In this document: one piece after another, positions 43,322 to 54,354 of the stretch
How the letters are laid out: every line of letters begins with the position of its first letter
Numbering within the stretch: the stretch's first letter is position 1
Assembly: GCF_028993555.1 (NCBI RefSeq)
Contig: NZ_CP118610.1
Coordinates: forward strand, 806,001-870,000
From: Ensifer adhaerens
Lineage (GTDB): Bacteria > Pseudomonadota > Alphaproteobacteria > Rhizobiales > Rhizobiaceae
Reading direction: 5' to 3'
DNA: 64,000 nt
Notes under the pieces: model-generated
What the model was told of the DNA's origin: nothing
Seen by the model: only the letters and a program-made list of their open reading frames with translations
The model's database searches: none
Position numbers and translations under genes: made by a program

Positions 43322-44101
43322 ATGTGCGGACGTTTTGCGCTGACGGCGACGCCGGAAGAATTGCTGGAATTGTTTGCGTTGCTGGAGGGCGAGGACTTTC
43401 CGGCGCGCTTCAACATCGCGCCGACACAGCCGATCATGGTTGTGGTTGCAGGCGAGCGCGCGCAGCCCGGCAGCAACTTGCCGGAGCGCAACGCCGTGCT
43501 GGTGCGCTGGGGATTCATGCCCGGCTGGGTCAAGGACCCGCGCGATTTTCCGTTGTTGATCAATGCCCGCGCCGAATCGGCAATCGAGAAGGCGTCGTTT
43601 CGCGCCGCCATGCGGCACCGCCGTGTGCTGGTACCGGCTTCCGGCTTCTATGAATGGCGTCGGCCGCCGAAAGGCAGCGGCGAGCCGTCGCAGGCCTATT
43701 GGGTGCGCCCGCGAAAGGGCGGTATCGTCGCCTTTGCCGGGCTAATGGAAACCTGGTCGTCAGCCGACGGTTCCGAGGTCGACACCGCTGCGATCCTAAC
43801 GACGGCGGCGAATGCCTCGATCCGACAGATCCACGACCGCATGCCCGTCGTCATCCAGCCCGAGGACTTTACCCGCTGGCTCGATTGCAAGACGCAGGAG
43901 CCGCGCGAAGTCGCGGATCTCTTCGGCCCGGTGGCTGAGGATTACTTCGAGGCGATCCCTGTTTCCGACAGGGTCAACAAGGTTGCCAATACCGGCCCTG
44001 ACATCCAGGACGCCGTGACACCCAAGACGGTATTGGGTGTCCAGCCCAAGGGCAAAAGCAAACCGGACATGCCCGACAGCGGGCAGATGTCGCTGTTTTG
44101 A
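43322..44101 (+). CDS. SRAP domain protein (YedK/HMCES family)
   Basis: SRAP proteins form a covalent bond with abasic sites in single-stranded DNA through their second residue. The 259-residue product begins MCGRFAL with the catalytic C2, followed by the conserved PARFNIAPTQ, RWGFMPGW, NARAES and CLVPASGFYEW-like (RRVLVPASGFYEWRR) motifs, and a C-terminal HDRMPVV. An in-frame ATG at 43301 would displace the cysteine from position 2, so 43322 is chosen. Confidence 0.93.
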   Translation: MCGRFALTATPEELLELFALLEGEDFPARFNIAPTQPIMVVVAGERAQPGSNLPERNAVLVRWGFMPGWVKDPRDFPLLINARAESAIEKASFRAAMRHRRVLVPASGFYEWRRPPKGSGEPSQAYWVRPRKGGIVAFAGLMETWSSADGSEVDTAAILTTAANASIRQIHDRMPVVIQPEDFTRWLDCKTQEPREVADLFGPVAEDYFEAIPVSDRVNKVANTGPDIQDAVTPKTVLGVQPKGKSKPDMPDSGQMSLF

Positions 44102-44117
44102 ACGAACAACCCAGCGA

Positions 44118-44261
44118 TCAGACGGGCCGCTTGGTCAGTTTGGTCGCAGGCTTTCCCTTCGCTTGCAGCGCAGCGGCGAGCACGGCCTTCAGGCCGAGCG
44201 GACGGTACTGTTCGACGAGATTGGTAGGCTTGGCGATATCTTTGGTCTTTGCGGCTTTCAC
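44118..44261 (-). CDS. Small basic protein, 47 residues, unknown function
   Basis: The GTG at 44261 has an AAGGAG site nine bases upstream. The frame runs MKAAKTKDIAKPTNLVEQYR, then PLGLKAVLAAALQAKGKP, ending KLTKRPV. It is lysine-rich with a central helix. It is convergent with the SRAP gene, 17 bases beyond its stop. The good ribosome binding site and amphipathic composition support a real gene; similar tiny basic proteins are present in rhizobia. Confidence 0.62.
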   Translation of the reverse strand: MKAAKTKDIAKPTNLVEQYRPLGLKAVLAAALQAKGKPATKLTKRPV

Positions 44262-44676
44262 TTGCACTCACTCCTTGATGCTGTCCTGAACCGGATACAT
44301 TCCGTTTTCGTCTTTTGGCGCGAAAACGATGCTCCTCCCTGTTCTCCGGAAACAGGAACCCGTGGTGCAGAACCAACTACACCGCGAATCTGTTTTCCGC
44401 ATGGCGCTCCCAGATAAGCCTAATCATGACAAATCCATGGCCGCCGATTCTGTGTGGCTAACCGACTGTGCTTGCATGCGGCTGACCTCTTGACCGAAAT
44501 CGGGTGACGCGCGATAAGTGGTCGCATGAAAACGGTTATCTGCATTATCTGCCGGAAGATTATTCGCTAGCGTCCCGCTGGCCTGGCCGTTTTCGTCTCC
44601 TAAAATCCAAGATGACAAACGCGCGGGCCTCCCGGGCGCCGTAGTTCGACGGTTGTATGCGTATTGGAGAATGGGA
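44262..44676. other. Intergenic region upstream of cysS
   Basis: This 415-base gap separates the small basic protein gene from cysS. It has an 8-bp inverted repeat CGTTTTCG/CGAAAACG at 44303-44328 and a smaller one (CTGTT/AACAG) near 44340-44356. The promoters of both divergent genes must lie here. No tRNA or longer structured RNA is evident. Confidence 0.35.
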
Positions 44677-46068
44677 ATGGGCGGAGCGCCGACATTGAAG
44701 CTGTACAACACGCTGACGCGGGAGAAGGTCGAGTTCCGGGCGATCGATCCCGACAACGTCCGCATGTATGTCTGCGGGCCGACGGTCTACGACTACGCGC
44801 ATATTGGCAATGCCCGGCCGGTCATCGTCTTCGACGTGCTGTTCCGGCTGCTGCGCCATGCCTACGGTGCAAAACACGTGACTTATGCGCGCAACATCAC
44901 CGACGTCGACGACAAGATCAACGCGCGGGCGTTGCGTGACTATCCGACCCTGCCGCTCAATGATGCGATCCGGCGGGTGACAGAGAAGACCGAAACGCAG
45001 TTTCTTGCGGACGCGAAGGCGCTCGGCTGCCTCGATCCGGACGTGCAGCCGCGGGCGACCGACAACATCGCGCAGATGATCGAGATCATCGAGAAGCTGC
45101 TTGCCAAGGCGCATGCCTATAAAGCGGGCGGCGAGGTGCTGTTCGACACCAAGTCGATGGCCGACTACGGTCAGCTCTCAAAGCGCAACCTCGACGAACA
45201 GCAGGCCGGCGCCCGCATCGCCGTGGAGGCGCACAAGAAGAATCCCGGCGACTTCGTGCTGTGGAAGCTCTCGGCCGACAACGAGCCGGGCTGGGACAGT
45301 CCGTGGGGCAGGGGCCGTCCGGGCTGGCACATCGAGTGCTCGGCAATGAGCAGCCGTTATCTCGGCGAGGTCTTCGATATTCACGGCGGCGGGCTCGACC
45401 TGATCTTCCCGCATCATGAAAACGAGATCGCCCAGTCGCGTTGCGCCCACGGCACGCAAGTGATGGCGAATGTCTGGATGCACAACGGCTTCCTGCAGGT
45501 CGAAGGCCGCAAGATGTCGAAGTCCGAAGGCAACTTCGTCACCATCTACGAATTGCTGCACACCGAGAAATTCGCCGGCCGCCAGTGGCCGGGCGACGTG
45601 CTGAGGCTCGCCATGCTGATGACGCATTATCGCGAGCCGATCGATTTCTCGGTCAAGCGGCTGGAGGAAGCGGAACACCTGCTTTCCAAGTGGCCGGTGC
45701 CGGGCGACGCAAAGGGTGAGGCCGATCCGGCCGTGGTTGCCGCACTTGCGGATGACCTCAACACCGTCGCGGCCATTCAGGCGCTCCATGCCCTGGCACA
45801 GAAGGCAGCGGCCGATCCGAAACTGCTCGGCATCTTCGCCGCCAGTGCAGCGCTGATCGGCGTGGTGCCACAAGCGGTCGAGCTGGATGAAGCCGTGGTG
45901 CACGACATCGACAGCCGCGTCCGCGCCCGCCTGGAACTGCTGAAGGCGAAGAATTTCGCCGAGGCTGACAAGATCCGCGACGATCTTCTCGCACAGGGGA
46001 TCCAGATCAAGGACGGCAAGGATCCGGTGACTGGAGAACGTGTAACCTCCTGGGACGTGAAGAGATGA
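44677..46068 (+). CDS. cysS: Cysteinyl-tRNA synthetase
   Basis: CysRS charges tRNA-Cys. The 463-residue class I enzyme has the HIGH-like motif [13 protein letters not shown] and the zinc-binding Cys in [11 protein letters not shown] second zinc region is HIECSAMS, with [15 protein letters not shown], and the KMSKS motif is [11 protein letters not shown]. The ATG at 44677 has GGAG at about 44665; an ATG at 44671 is too close to it. Being the only Cys-tRNA ligase expected, it should be essential. Confidence 0.96.
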   Translation: MGGAPTLKLYNTLTREKVEFRAIDPDNVRMYVCGPTVYDYAHIGNARPVIVFDVLFRLLRHAYGAKHVTYARNITDVDDKINARALRDYPTLPLNDAIRRVTEKTETQFLADAKALGCLDPDVQPRATDNIAQMIEIIEKLLAKAHAYKAGGEVLFDTKSMADYGQLSKRNLDEQQAGARIAVEAHKKNPGDFVLWKLSADNEPGWDSPWGRGRPGWHIECSAMSSRYLGEVFDIHGGGLDLIFPHHENEIAQSRCAHGTQVMANVWMHNGFLQVEGRKMSKSEGNFVTIYELLHTEKFAGRQWPGDVLRLAMLMTHYREPIDFSVKRLEEAEHLLSKWPVPGDAKGEADPAVVAALADDLNTVAAIQALHALAQKAAADPKLLGIFAASAALIGVVPQAVELDEAVVHDIDSRVRARLELLKAKNFAEADKIRDDLLAQGIQIKDGKDPVTGERVTSWDVKR

Positions 46069-46087
46069 TCTGATTGCCTGCCGGAAA

Positions 46088-46125
46088 GCCCGTGTCCCGC
46101 CCGCTTACCCGGGCGGAACACGGGC
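46088..46125 (+). terminator. Hairpin after cysS
   Basis: A 15-bp stem (46088-46102 with 46111-46125) has one G-T type mismatch and an 8-base loop. It begins 20 bases after the cysS stop. No T-run follows, so the efficiency is uncertain. Confidence 0.45.
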
Positions 46126-46184
46126 CGGTCCGGATGGAGAGCGCGGAGAGCATGGATGAAGCACCGGCCTGAGGAGGGGTAGCA

Positions 46185-46673
46185 ATGAGTCTCGACAACA
46201 AACCCTACTACGCCGGCGGATGCCAGTGCGGTGCGGTCCGCTTCCGCGTCGAGGGCAAGCTCGGCGACGCATCCATCTGTCATTGCCGCATGTGCCAGAA
46301 AGCGAGCGGCAATTTCTATCTGCCGCTGGTTTCGGTTCGCGGCGCGCATGTCACCTGGACGCGGGGAGAGCGTAAGCGTTTCCAGTCGTCCAATTTCGGC
46401 TGGCGCGGCTTCTGCGGTGATTGCGGCACGCCTCTGACCTATGAGGCGCCGGACGGCATGGCCCTGGCGATCGCAGCTTTCGACGAGCCGCAAGGGATCA
46501 GGCCCACGGTTCAATGGGGTATCGAGAGCAAGCTGCCCTATGCCGACCACATTCCGGAATTGCCTGGCGTTCATACGATGGAAGACCCGGACGCATTGGA
46601 ATTCCTGGAAAAACTCGTCTCCTACCAGCATCCTGACCACGACACCGAAACCTGGCCTCCGGAGGAAAGATGA
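46185..46673 (+). CDS. GFA family (Gfa-like/CENP-V) zinc protein, copy 1 of 3
   Basis: The 162-residue product has the GFA zinc motifs GGCQCGAVRFRVEG, CHCRMCQKASG and FCGDCGTPLTYE. GFA proteins bind zinc through these cysteines; the founding member catalyses glutathione-formaldehyde adduct formation, though most members have no proven substrate. The stop overlaps the next gene. A strong AGGAGG-type site precedes the ATG. It is the first of three consecutive paralogues. Confidence 0.9.
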   Translation: MSLDNKPYYAGGCQCGAVRFRVEGKLGDASICHCRMCQKASGNFYLPLVSVRGAHVTWTRGERKRFQSSNFGWRGFCGDCGTPLTYEAPDGMALAIAAFDEPQGIRPTVQWGIESKLPYADHIPELPGVHTMEDPDALEFLEKLVSYQHPDHDTETWPPEER

Positions 46674-47145
46674 TGAGCGAAACCGTTCGAACAGGTGGCT
46701 GCCAGTGCGGCGCAGTCCGCTTCCGTATCCGGGGGCAACTTGGCCGTCCGTCGATCTGCCATTGCCGCATGTGCCAGAAGCAGTTCGGCTCGTTCTTCTC
46801 GGCGCTGGTGACGGCGCCGAAGGACGGCGTCGAGTGGGTGCGGGATGAGCCGAGCTACTTCCAGTCTTCGGTCAACATCGATCGTGGCTTCTGCCCGAAA
46901 TGCGGCACGCCGATGACCTACCGGCACCCCGGCGGCATCGAGATCGCGATCGGCACCTTTGACGATCGCTCTGATCTCGCGCCGAAAATCCAGGTCAATC
47001 ACGCGTCACGGCTGCCTTGGGTCGATACCATCTTCGAGCAGCCGGTGCTGGAGGATCAGGACTTCTACGCGCGGCAGGAGAGCATCATTTCCTTCCAGCA
47101 CCCGGACCACGAGACCGAGCAATGGCATCCTTCGGGGGCATTCCG

Positions 47146-47149
<4 letters not shown>
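46673..47149 (+). CDS. GFA family zinc protein, copy 2 of 3
   Basis: The 158-residue product repeats the motifs GGCQCGAVRFRIRG, CHCRMCQKQFGSFF and FCPKCGTPMTYR. ATGs at 46670 and 46673 are adjacent; GGAGG at 46661-46665 gives better spacing to 46673. The start overlaps the stop of copy 1. Clear similarity to both neighbours indicates local duplication, but divergence in the regions between motifs shows it is not recent. Confidence 0.9.
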
Positions 47150-48608
<1,459 letters not shown>

Positions 48609-48641
48609 GAATAGCAAAACAGAGCATTTGGACGATTAGCC

Positions 48642-50258
48642 ATGACCAGGGAACGCATCTACCTCTTCGACACGACGCTACGGGACGGGCAGCAGACGCC
48701 CGGCATCGACTTTTCGGTCGAGGACAAGATTGCGATTGCGGGTCTGCTCGATGCGTTCGGCATGGACTATATTGAGGGCGGCTATCCCGGCGCGAACCCG
48801 ACCGACACCGAGTTTTTCACGTGCAAGCGCACGCAGAAGGCATCTTTCGTCGCCTTTGGCATGACCAAGCGCGCCGGCGTTTCGGCGTCCAATGATCCGG
48901 GCCTTGCAGCCCTGCTTGCCGCAAAGAGCGACGCCATCTGTCTGGTCGCCAAGAGCTGGGATTATCACGTCGAGGTCGCTCTCGGCTGCACCAACGAGGA
49001 AAACCTCGACAACATCCGCGCATCGGTCGAGGCCGTGGTCGCCTCCGGCCGCGAGGCGATGGTCGACTGCGAGCATTTCTTCGATGGCTACAAGGCCAAT
49101 CCGGCTTACGCGCTCGCCTGCGCAAGGACGGCTTTTGATGCCGGCGCGCGCTGGGTGGTGCTCTGTGACACCAATGGCGGCACGCAGCCGCCGGAGGTCC
49201 GCGAAATCGTCACTGCCGTGATTGCTGCAGGTGTGCCCGGCGCCAATCTCGGCATTCATGCCCACAATGATACCGGACAGGCGGTGGCCAATTCGCTGGC
49301 AGCCGTCGAAGCCGGCGTGCGCCAGATCCAGGGAACGCTGAACGGCATTGGTGAGCGCTGCGGCAATGCCAATCTGGTCACGCTGATCCCGACGCTCGCG
49401 CTCAAGGAGACCTACTCCAGCCGCTTCGAAACGGCGATTGATGCCGATCGCCTGCAGGAACTGACGAAGCTCGCCCATTCCTTCGACGAACTGCTGAACC
49501 GCTCGCCGGATCAGCAGGCGCCCTATGTCGGCGCATCCGCCTTTGCCACCAAAGCCGGCATCCATGCTTCGGCGCTGCTCAAGGACCCGCGCACCTATGA
49601 ACATGTGGCACCGGAAAGCATCGGCAATCTGCGCAAGGTCATGGTGTCGGACCAGGGCGGCAAGGCCAATTTCATCAACGCGCTCAAGCGCCGCGGCATC
49701 GTCGTCAGCAAGGACGATCCGAAGCTCGACAAGCTGATCGCCATCGTCAAGGAGCGGGAAGCGACCGGCTATGCCTATGAAGGGGCGGATGCGAGCTTCG
49801 CGCTGCTCGCAAGCCGCATCCTCGGCACGGTGCCGGACTTCTTCCATGTCGAAAGCTTCCGGGTGATGGTCGAGCGCCGCTTCGACGCGAACGGCCATCT
49901 GAAGACCGTGTCGGAAGCCGTGGTGAAGGTAGTCGTCGACGGCGAGACGATGATGTCGGTTGCCGAAGGCCACGGGCCGGTCAACGCGCTCGACCTTGCG
50001 CTGCGCAAGGATCTCGGCAAGTACCAGTCGGAAATCGAAGATCTCGAACTGGCGGACTACAAGGTTCGTATCCTCAATGGCGGCACCGAGGCGATCACGC
50101 GCGTGCTGATCGAGTCGACCGACGGAACCGGCGCACGCTGGTGGACGGTGGGTGTCTCCGACAACATCATCGACGCCTCGTTCCAGGCACTGATGGACAG
50201 CATCATCTTCAAGCTGTTGAAGAACCGCGACCATGTGGGCCTCATCGCCGCAGAATGA
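48642..50258 (+). CDS. cimA: (R)-citramalate synthase
   Basis: CimA condenses pyruvate and acetyl-CoA to citramalate for the threonine-independent isoleucine route. The 538-residue product has DTTLRDGQQTPG near the N-terminus, the metal-binding HAHND (residues near GIHAHNDTGQA) and QIQGTLNGIGERCGN. A C-terminal LeuA dimer domain follows. The length and TPG ending of the first motif fit the citramalate synthase group (TIGR00977), not 2-isopropylmalate synthase; the substrate is inferred. Confidence 0.9.
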   Translation: MTRERIYLFDTTLRDGQQTPGIDFSVEDKIAIAGLLDAFGMDYIEGGYPGANPTDTEFFTCKRTQKASFVAFGMTKRAGVSASNDPGLAALLAAKSDAICLVAKSWDYHVEVALGCTNEENLDNIRASVEAVVASGREAMVDCEHFFDGYKANPAYALACARTAFDAGARWVVLCDTNGGTQPPEVREIVTAVIAAGVPGANLGIHAHNDTGQAVANSLAAVEAGVRQIQGTLNGIGERCGNANLVTLIPTLALKETYSSRFETAIDADRLQELTKLAHSFDELLNRSPDQQAPYVGASAFATKAGIHASALLKDPRTYEHVAPESIGNLRKVMVSDQGGKANFINALKRRGIVVSKDDPKLDKLIAIVKEREATGYAYEGADASFALLASRILGTVPDFFHVESFRVMVERRFDANGHLKTVSEAVVKVVVDGETMMSVAEGHGPVNALDLALRKDLGKYQSEIEDLELADYKVRILNGGTEAITRVLIESTDGTGARWWTVGVSDNIIDASFQALMDSIIFKLLKNRDHVGLIAAE

Positions 50259-50471
50259 CGTTGGCGGCGGTGTAAAGCTGGGTCCGCTCCGCCGGGATGA
50301 TGAGCAAAACTCACCATCCCTTCACGGAAATGAATTGGTGCATTCCCGGGCGTTGGAGTAGGACGCATCTGTGGGAGTTTGCGCCGGCAGGTAAGCCGCG
50401 CCTTCCCTTGCGACTGGAGAGCGGCGCTTTGCCAATATGGCTCTCTGGCAAACACACCAGGAAAAGACGTT

Positions 50472-51410
50472 ATGGCTGAGCCAAAAGCACCCGCCGAAAA
50501 TACCGATTCCGCGAAAGGCTTCGCCTTCGCGCTGACCGCCTATCTGCTTTGGGGCTTCCTGCCCTTCTTCATGAAGGCCGTCGCCCACATTCCGGCGCCG
50601 GAAGTGGTGGCGCACCGGATCGTGTGGTCGGTGCCGCTTGCGGGCCTGGTTCTGCTCTGGCTCGGACGTACGGATGACATCAAGGTGGCGCTGCGCTCGC
50701 CGCGCATGCTGCGCATGGCTGCGCTGACCGCGGTGCTGATCACCATCAACTGGGGCATCTACGTCTGGGCGATCGGGGCCGGCCGGGCGATCGAGACGGC
50801 GCTCGGCTACTATATCAACCCGCTGTTTTCGATCTTCCTCGGCGCGGTGCTCTTGAAGGAAAAGCCGAACCCGGCACAGATGGTTGCGATCGCGCTTGCC
50901 GCCTCCGCCGTCGCCGTGCTCGCCTTCGACGCCGGTGGACTGCCTTGGGTGTCGATCGGCCTCTGCCTGTCCTGGGGCTTCTATGCCTTCTTCCGCAAGA
51001 CGCTGCCGGTCGGGCCGAACCAGGGCTTCTTCCTGGAGGTGTTGCTGCTCAGCGTTCCGGCGATCGGCTACATCATCTGGCTCGAGGCGACCGGGCAGGG
51101 GCATTTCGGCGACACCGGCACGGCCGATGTTCTCTGGCTCATGTCCTGCGGTGTCGTCACCGCTATTCCATTGATGATCTATGCCAACGGCGCCAAGCTG
51201 CTGCGGCTGTCGACCATCGGCATCATGCAGTACATCGCTCCGACAATGATCTTCCTGATCGCCGTCTTCGTCTTCCACGAGCCCTTCGGCACCGCGAAGC
51301 TGATCGCCTTCGGCCTGATCTGGGCGGCACTGGTGATCTACTCCGGCGCGATGCTGGCCGAAAGCCGTGCGCGTCGCGCAGCAGCATTGCAGGCAAGCCC
51401 GGCCGAATAG
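50472..51410 (+). CDS. rarD: RarD-type EamA family permease
   Basis: The 312-residue product has about ten predicted membrane helices and the RarD signature: KGFAFALTAYLLWGFLPFFMKAV, then NWGIYVWAIGAGRAIETALGYYINPL. ATG 50472 gives MAEPKAP; an upstream frame begins at 50379. RarD proteins belong to the drug/metabolite transporter superfamily; substrate unknown. It is preceded by a 213-base gap after cimA, so it is probably its own unit. Confidence 0.9.
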   Translation: MAEPKAPAENTDSAKGFAFALTAYLLWGFLPFFMKAVAHIPAPEVVAHRIVWSVPLAGLVLLWLGRTDDIKVALRSPRMLRMAALTAVLITINWGIYVWAIGAGRAIETALGYYINPLFSIFLGAVLLKEKPNPAQMVAIALAASAVAVLAFDAGGLPWVSIGLCLSWGFYAFFRKTLPVGPNQGFFLEVLLLSVPAIGYIIWLEATGQGHFGDTGTADVLWLMSCGVVTAIPLMIYANGAKLLRLSTIGIMQYIAPTMIFLIAVFVFHEPFGTAKLIAFGLIWAALVIYSGAMLAESRARRAAALQASPAE

Positions 51411-51438
51411 GGCAGCGGGGCCAATCGTACAAACGAAA

Positions 51439-51459
51439 AGGCGCGCCGGTGGCGCGCCT
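51439..51459. terminator. Bidirectional terminator between rarD and LOG gene
   Basis: AGGCGCGCC (51439-51447) and GGCGCGCCT (51451-51459) form a perfect 9-bp stem around GGT. An A-rich flank (AAACGAAA) gives a T-run on the minus strand, serving the leftward LOG gene, while the rightward side has only CTTG. Confidence 0.65.
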
Positions 51460-51485
51460 CTTGCATATGGGGATGTCGGTGAGGA

Positions 51486-52103
51486 TCAGAGCCTGGAAAT
51501 GATCTCGGCCTCGCCCTCACGGCCATTGCCGCCGGCGGCAGCCAGGATGGCCGGGACGATGTCGGCGGCATCGTCGACCACCAGCGGCTGCACGAGATGC
51601 GCCGTGTGCACGAAACCTTCCTCGCGCATATGCTGAAGCAGATCCAGCATCGGCCGCCAGAAATTGTTGATGTTGCCGAAGACCATCGGCTTGCGGTGAC
51701 GGCCAAGCTGCGCCCAGGTCATGATCTCGACGATCTCTTCCAGAGTGCCGATGCCGCCCGGGAGCGCCACGAAGGCGTCGGCCCGTTCGAACATCGTGTG
51801 CTTGCGCTCGTGCATGTCGGCCGTGACGATCAACTCGTTCAACTGGCCGAGCGAATGGCGGGTGGCTTCCTTGTCCATCAGGAATTCCGGGATGATCCCG
51901 GTGACTTCGCCGCCGTTCGAAAGGACGCCGCTGGCGACTGCTCCCATGATGCCGCGCGTGCCGCCGCCATAGACGAGGCGAAGACCGTGATCGGCAATCG
52001 AGCGGCCAAGTGCGCGGCCAGCTTCCATGTAGGCGTTGTCGCGTCCCGGCTGTGAACCGCAATAGACGCAGATGGATCGAATCGTGCTGTTCTCGGTGCT
52101 CAT
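51486..52103 (-). CDS. LOG family protein (Rossmann-fold nucleotide-binding)
   Basis: The 205-residue product has the LOG motif PGGIGTLEEI and GGGTRGIMGAVA, with ICVYCGSQPG near the N-terminus. LOG-type enzymes are phosphoribohydrolases that release cytokinin bases or act on nucleoside monophosphates. The PGGxGTxxE motif is intact. ATG 52103 is preferred for the conserved MSTENSTIRSICVYCGS start; 52118 is an alternative. A plant-hormone role in a soil bacterium is only speculation. Confidence 0.88.
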   Translation of the reverse strand: MSTENSTIRSICVYCGSQPGRDNAYMEAGRALGRSIADHGLRLVYGGGTRGIMGAVASGVLSNGGEVTGIIPEFLMDKEATRHSLGQLNELIVTADMHERKHTMFERADAFVALPGGIGTLEEIVEIMTWAQLGRHRKPMVFGNINNFWRPMLDLLQHMREEGFVHTAHLVQPLVVDDAADIVPAILAAAGGNGREGEAEIISRL

Positions 52104-52347
52104 GCCCCCAAAAAGCATTGCAGCGCAGCATGGGTCAAGAAAAATGAGGGGAAACCCGGCTTTCTGTGGGTTGCTGCGCCTTCGGCTGCTTGTATGCCGA
52201 ATCGCGAATCGCTAGCAATTTCAGGGATTGATTGAAGAAATCGGACGAGTTGCTTGCTGTTGCGCTATAATGAACGGCGCAAGCCCGCACCGCAGGCCGA
52301 TGAGAGGGCATGCGCGGAGCGTTGCTCCGCTCCGTGTGGAGAGTGGC

Positions 52348-54159
52348 ATGATCAGAAATAAGGCCGGCTGGGTGGCCATTACTGTCCTCGTGGCAGCGAC
52401 AGCGTTGATGGTATTCGTGGTGCAACCGAACCTGCGTGGTGACGGCAAGAAGCCGGCGGACGAACCGGCCGCAGGCAATGCGGGCCAATCGAACGAGACA
52501 GCTTCTGCCACCGGTGGCCCGCAGGCGACCGAAGGAACCGCGAAGCCGCTGGACACAAAGGCCGGTGAGGCTGCGAAGTCCGGCGAGGCCGCCGGAGCGG
52601 CTCAGGCCGAACAGACAGCCAATGCGGCGCCGACGAGCGCACCTGCCGAAAATCCGGCCGTTCCCGGTTTCGATGTGCTGCGCGTGGAGCCCGATGGATC
52701 GACCGTGATCGCTGGGCACGCGCAGCCCGGTTCGAAACTCGAGATCCTGAGCGGCGACACGGTTGTCGGTACTGCCGATGTCGGCGCGACGGGTGACTTT
52801 GCCGCCGTCTTCGACAAGCCTCTGCCGGCTGGCGACTATCAGTTGACGCTCCGCACTACCGGTGAAGACGGCACGGTGAAGAGTTCCGAGGAAGTGGCGA
52901 CCGTTTCGGTTCCCAAGGACCCCTCCGGACAACTTCTCGCCATGGTGTCGAAGCCAGGTGAGGCAAGCCGACTGATCGCGACTCCGGAAGCGGCCAAGGC
53001 CCAAAGCGGGCAGGGGACCGAAACCAAGCCGGCCGAGGTCGCATCAACTGCGACGCAGACGCCATTGGCGACCGACGACGCATCTTCGGCCCCGGCAAAG
53101 GCGGCTGGCGTTCCCGGCTTGCAGGTAAGTGCCGTCGAGATCGAGGGAAGCAAGATGTTCGTCGCGGGCAGCGCCAAGCCGCGTGCGCTCGTCCGCGTCT
53201 ATGCGGATGACAAGCTGCTTGGAGAGATGAAGGCCGACGACAAGGGCAATTTCGTCGTCGATGGCGAGATCGAGTTGACAGTGGGCAGCCACATCATCCG
53301 CGCCGATATGCTGAACGACGATGGCACCAAGGTCGCCATGCGCGCTTCGGTTCCCTTCGATCGCCCTGCAGGCTCGCAGGTCGCCGCCGTGGCGCCGTCG
53401 GGCACGCCTTCGGCGACAGCCGGTCTTGATGGCGTACGCGCCGAGGCCGGCAAGGCGCTGGCACTGTTGAAGGGGCTCTATGCCAACGGCAAGGTCCCGA
53501 CGGGCGAGCAACTCGCCGCAGCGCGTTCCGCAACGGAAATCGCTCTGAAGTCGCTGGCCGATTTCCGGCTCGCCGACAGTTCCGATCAGGCATTGGCTGA
53601 GGCCTCTGCACGGGCCTCGAAGGCGGCAGCCGATGCGCTGGCAGCCTTGAAGGCCGCACCGCAGGATGCGCCGAGCGTTGCCTCGGCCCTTGCCAAGGTC
53701 GATGCGAGCGTTGGTTCGGTTCTGGCCGAGCGCGGCAGCGCGACGCCGGCCTCGGATGCGCAGGCCCAGCCAAAGAGCAACGCGCCTGCGCAGGGCGAAC
53801 TGGCCAAGGCCATGGGTGCAGGCAGCGCAGTGGCCAGCGACGCCGCGACGACGTCGGTGCCGAGCACGGAAATCGCAGCCGCTTCCCCCAAGCAGGACGA
53901 GCCGCAGACGGTCCAGCAGGAACCGCTCAAGGAGAGCAAATCCTCCGTGATCATCCGTCGCGGCGACACGTTGTGGCAGATTTCGCGTCGCGTCTATGGC
54001 GCCGGCTTGCGCTACACCACGATCTACCTGGCCAACCAGGATCAGATCGAAGACCCGGACCGCATTCGCCCGGGACAGGTTTTCGGTGTACCGGATAAGG
54101 CGCTGCCGGACGATGAATCGCGCGAGATTCACAGAAAGCACATGAAACACGAGCAATAG
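52348..54159 (+). CDS. LysM domain protein with N-terminal anchor
   Basis: The 603-residue product has one N-terminal membrane helix (WVAITVLVAATALMVFVV), then a long Ala/Pro/Glu-rich region. Two Ig-like or repeat domains follow: VPGFDVLRVEPDGSTVIAGHA and VPGLQVSAVEIEGSKMFVAGSA, about 150 residues apart. A C-terminal LysM domain (RRGDTLWQISRRVYGAGLRYTTIYLANQDQI) ends it. LysM binds peptidoglycan, so it is likely a periplasmic, wall-linked protein. A strong terminator follows. Confidence 0.87.
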   Translation: MIRNKAGWVAITVLVAATALMVFVVQPNLRGDGKKPADEPAAGNAGQSNETASATGGPQATEGTAKPLDTKAGEAAKSGEAAGAAQAEQTANAAPTSAPAENPAVPGFDVLRVEPDGSTVIAGHAQPGSKLEILSGDTVVGTADVGATGDFAAVFDKPLPAGDYQLTLRTTGEDGTVKSSEEVATVSVPKDPSGQLLAMVSKPGEASRLIATPEAAKAQSGQGTETKPAEVASTATQTPLATDDASSAPAKAAGVPGLQVSAVEIEGSKMFVAGSAKPRALVRVYADDKLLGEMKADDKGNFVVDGEIELTVGSHIIRADMLNDDGTKVAMRASVPFDRPAGSQVAAVAPSGTPSATAGLDGVRAEAGKALALLKGLYANGKVPTGEQLAAARSATEIALKSLADFRLADSSDQALAEASARASKAAADALAALKAAPQDAPSVASALAKVDASVGSVLAERGSATPASDAQAQPKSNAPAQGELAKAMGAGSAVASDAATTSVPSTEIAAASPKQDEPQTVQQEPLKESKSSVIIRRGDTLWQISRRVYGAGLRYTTIYLANQDQIEDPDRIRPGQVFGVPDKALPDDESREIHRKHMKHEQ

Positions 54160-54222
54160 GCAGCCGATCGCCCGTCAACAACATTGCGGCGGCGGCGATG
54201 GATGCCTATCTCTCGATCAAGG

Positions 54223-54251
54223 GCGGCGCCTTCAACGAGGCGCCGCTTTTC
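54223..54251 (+). terminator. Rho-independent terminator after the LysM gene
   Basis: GCGGCGCC (54223-54230) pairs with GGCGCCGC (54239-54246) around TTCAACGA, followed by TTTT. It lies 64 bases after the stop. Confidence 0.78.
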
Positions 54252-54354
54252 ATTGAACGGTGATGACGGCGCCGTAGAGCGAAAGCACGGTGCGACAAGG
54301 CTCGTTGGGTCTCCAAGCCGTCAAGCAGCGCGAAACGTAAGAGCGGATCAGAAC

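Noticed and set aside
48678..50234. A 518-codon minus-strand open frame across cimA
   Set aside because: The cimA product is conserved throughout, while the opposite frame has no motif.
51486..52103. LOG protein as a lysine decarboxylase
   Set aside because: The PGGxGTxxE family was often misnamed lysine decarboxylase; the motif fits a phosphoribohydrolase.
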